Source: Collinsella aerofaciens
GTDB taxonomy: Bacteria > Actinomycetota > Coriobacteriia > Coriobacteriales > Coriobacteriaceae
Assembly (NCBI GenBank): GCA_030841765.1
Contig: JAUUSS010000059.1
Span: 1-14,822, forward strand
DNA length: 14,822 nucleotides
Reading direction: 5' to 3'
The notes below the pieces were generated by a model. It was not told the origin of the DNA. It searched no databases and saw nothing but the letters and a program-made list of their open reading frames with translations. The position numbers and the translations under genes are program-made. Positions 14,645-14,822 of this stretch are shown in pieces; the stretch's first letter is position 1, and each line of letters begins with the position of its first letter.

Positions 14645-14650
14645 ATCATA
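14645..14650 (-). promoter_or_regulatory. Candidate -10 element upstream of rnj
   Basis: The minus strand reads TATGAT here, five of six matches to the -10 consensus, about 92 bp before the rnj start. No good -35 hexamer is present at 16-18 bp, so this is weak. If used, the leader would include the inverted repeat at 14596-14628. Confidence 0.3.
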
Positions 14651-14735
14651 GAGTCGACGCAGTAACCACAGTATGATACCCATTTGCCCACCAACAGACC
14701 ACCCATGCATCAAAGCCCCATCTGAACTGGTCCAT

Positions 14736-14770
14736 CCCGCCGGTCTGGGGCCATCGGGGGCCGGGGCGGG
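14736..14770. other. GC-rich inverted repeat in the 14554-14822 intergenic stretch
   Basis: CCCGCC (14736-14741) and GGCGGG (14765-14770) form a 6-bp stem that can be extended by two pairs with a 2-nt bulge; the loop is G-rich. On the plus strand it is followed by TTAAGTTT. It might end a gene lying beyond the window. Another short inverted repeat (AGCAC-N5-GTGCT) occupies 14808-14822. No open frame worth calling is seen between 14554 and the window end. Confidence 0.35.
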
Positions 14771-14822
14771 TTAAGTTTGCTGCTCTACAGTCCTGCGCAA
14801 GACGGAAAGCACATTAAGTGCT

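Noticed and set aside
1..14822. CRISPR array, insertion sequence, tRNA or prophage signals
   Set aside because: No regularly spaced repeats with unique spacers, no transposase frames with flanking inverted repeats, and no cloverleaf or rRNA-like sequence were noticed. The phased motifs upstream of recA are too short and closely spaced for CRISPR.

Overview
The window is a GC-rich bacterial chromosome segment in which every supported gene lies on the minus strand. It reads, from high to low coordinates, as a long housekeeping cluster: rnj (RNase J) - ftsK - rodZ-like - yajQ - rimO - pgsA - pncC (CinA C-terminal type) | recA - recX | rny (RNase Y) - GHKL ATPase - spoVS - start of a further gene cut by the window edge. 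From memory of the Bacillus subtilis map (rnjB, spoIIIE, ymfM, pgsA, cinA, recA, rny, ymdB, spoVS, tdh-kbl, miaB), the order is strikingly conserved. Base composition, an SOS box of the Gram-positive/actinobacterial type and protein flavour suggest a high-GC Gram-positive, most like a member of the Coriobacteriia (Collinsella-like). This taxonomic guess is inference.

Region 1 (about 5.47-14.82 kb) looks like one long operon. Its genes are separated by gaps of 1 to 27 nt or overlap by a single base, and it ends in a 10-bp perfect hairpin just after pncC. It combines mRNA decay (RNase J), chromosome translocation (FtsK), cell shape (RodZ-like membrane HTH protein), ribosome modification (RimO), phospholipid synthesis (PgsA) and nucleotide salvage (PncC-like). 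Region 2 (about 3.39-5.30 kb) is recA-recX. It has its own well-formed promoter (TTGACC, 17 bp, TATTAT) with a perfect CGAAC-N4-GTTCG LexA box in the spacer, and an unusual series of ~11-bp-phased CCAAA motifs upstream. Region 3 (1-3.33 kb) is rny plus a GHKL-type ATPase and SpoVS. It appears to start at a TTGACA-17-TACGAT promoter, giving rny a leader of about 160 nt with two hairpins.

The least understood part is the rny - GHKL ATPase - spoVS group. The ATPase has intact N, G1 and G2 boxes, starts 1 nt after the rny stop codon, and stands where Bacillus has the phosphodiesterase gene ymdB. Other points of interest are an Arg/Gly-rich disordered cytoplasmic segment in the RodZ-like protein, a duplicated 12-residue motif in the FtsK linker, and the phased repeats upstream of recA. 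No tRNA, rRNA, CRISPR array, insertion sequence or prophage gene was seen.
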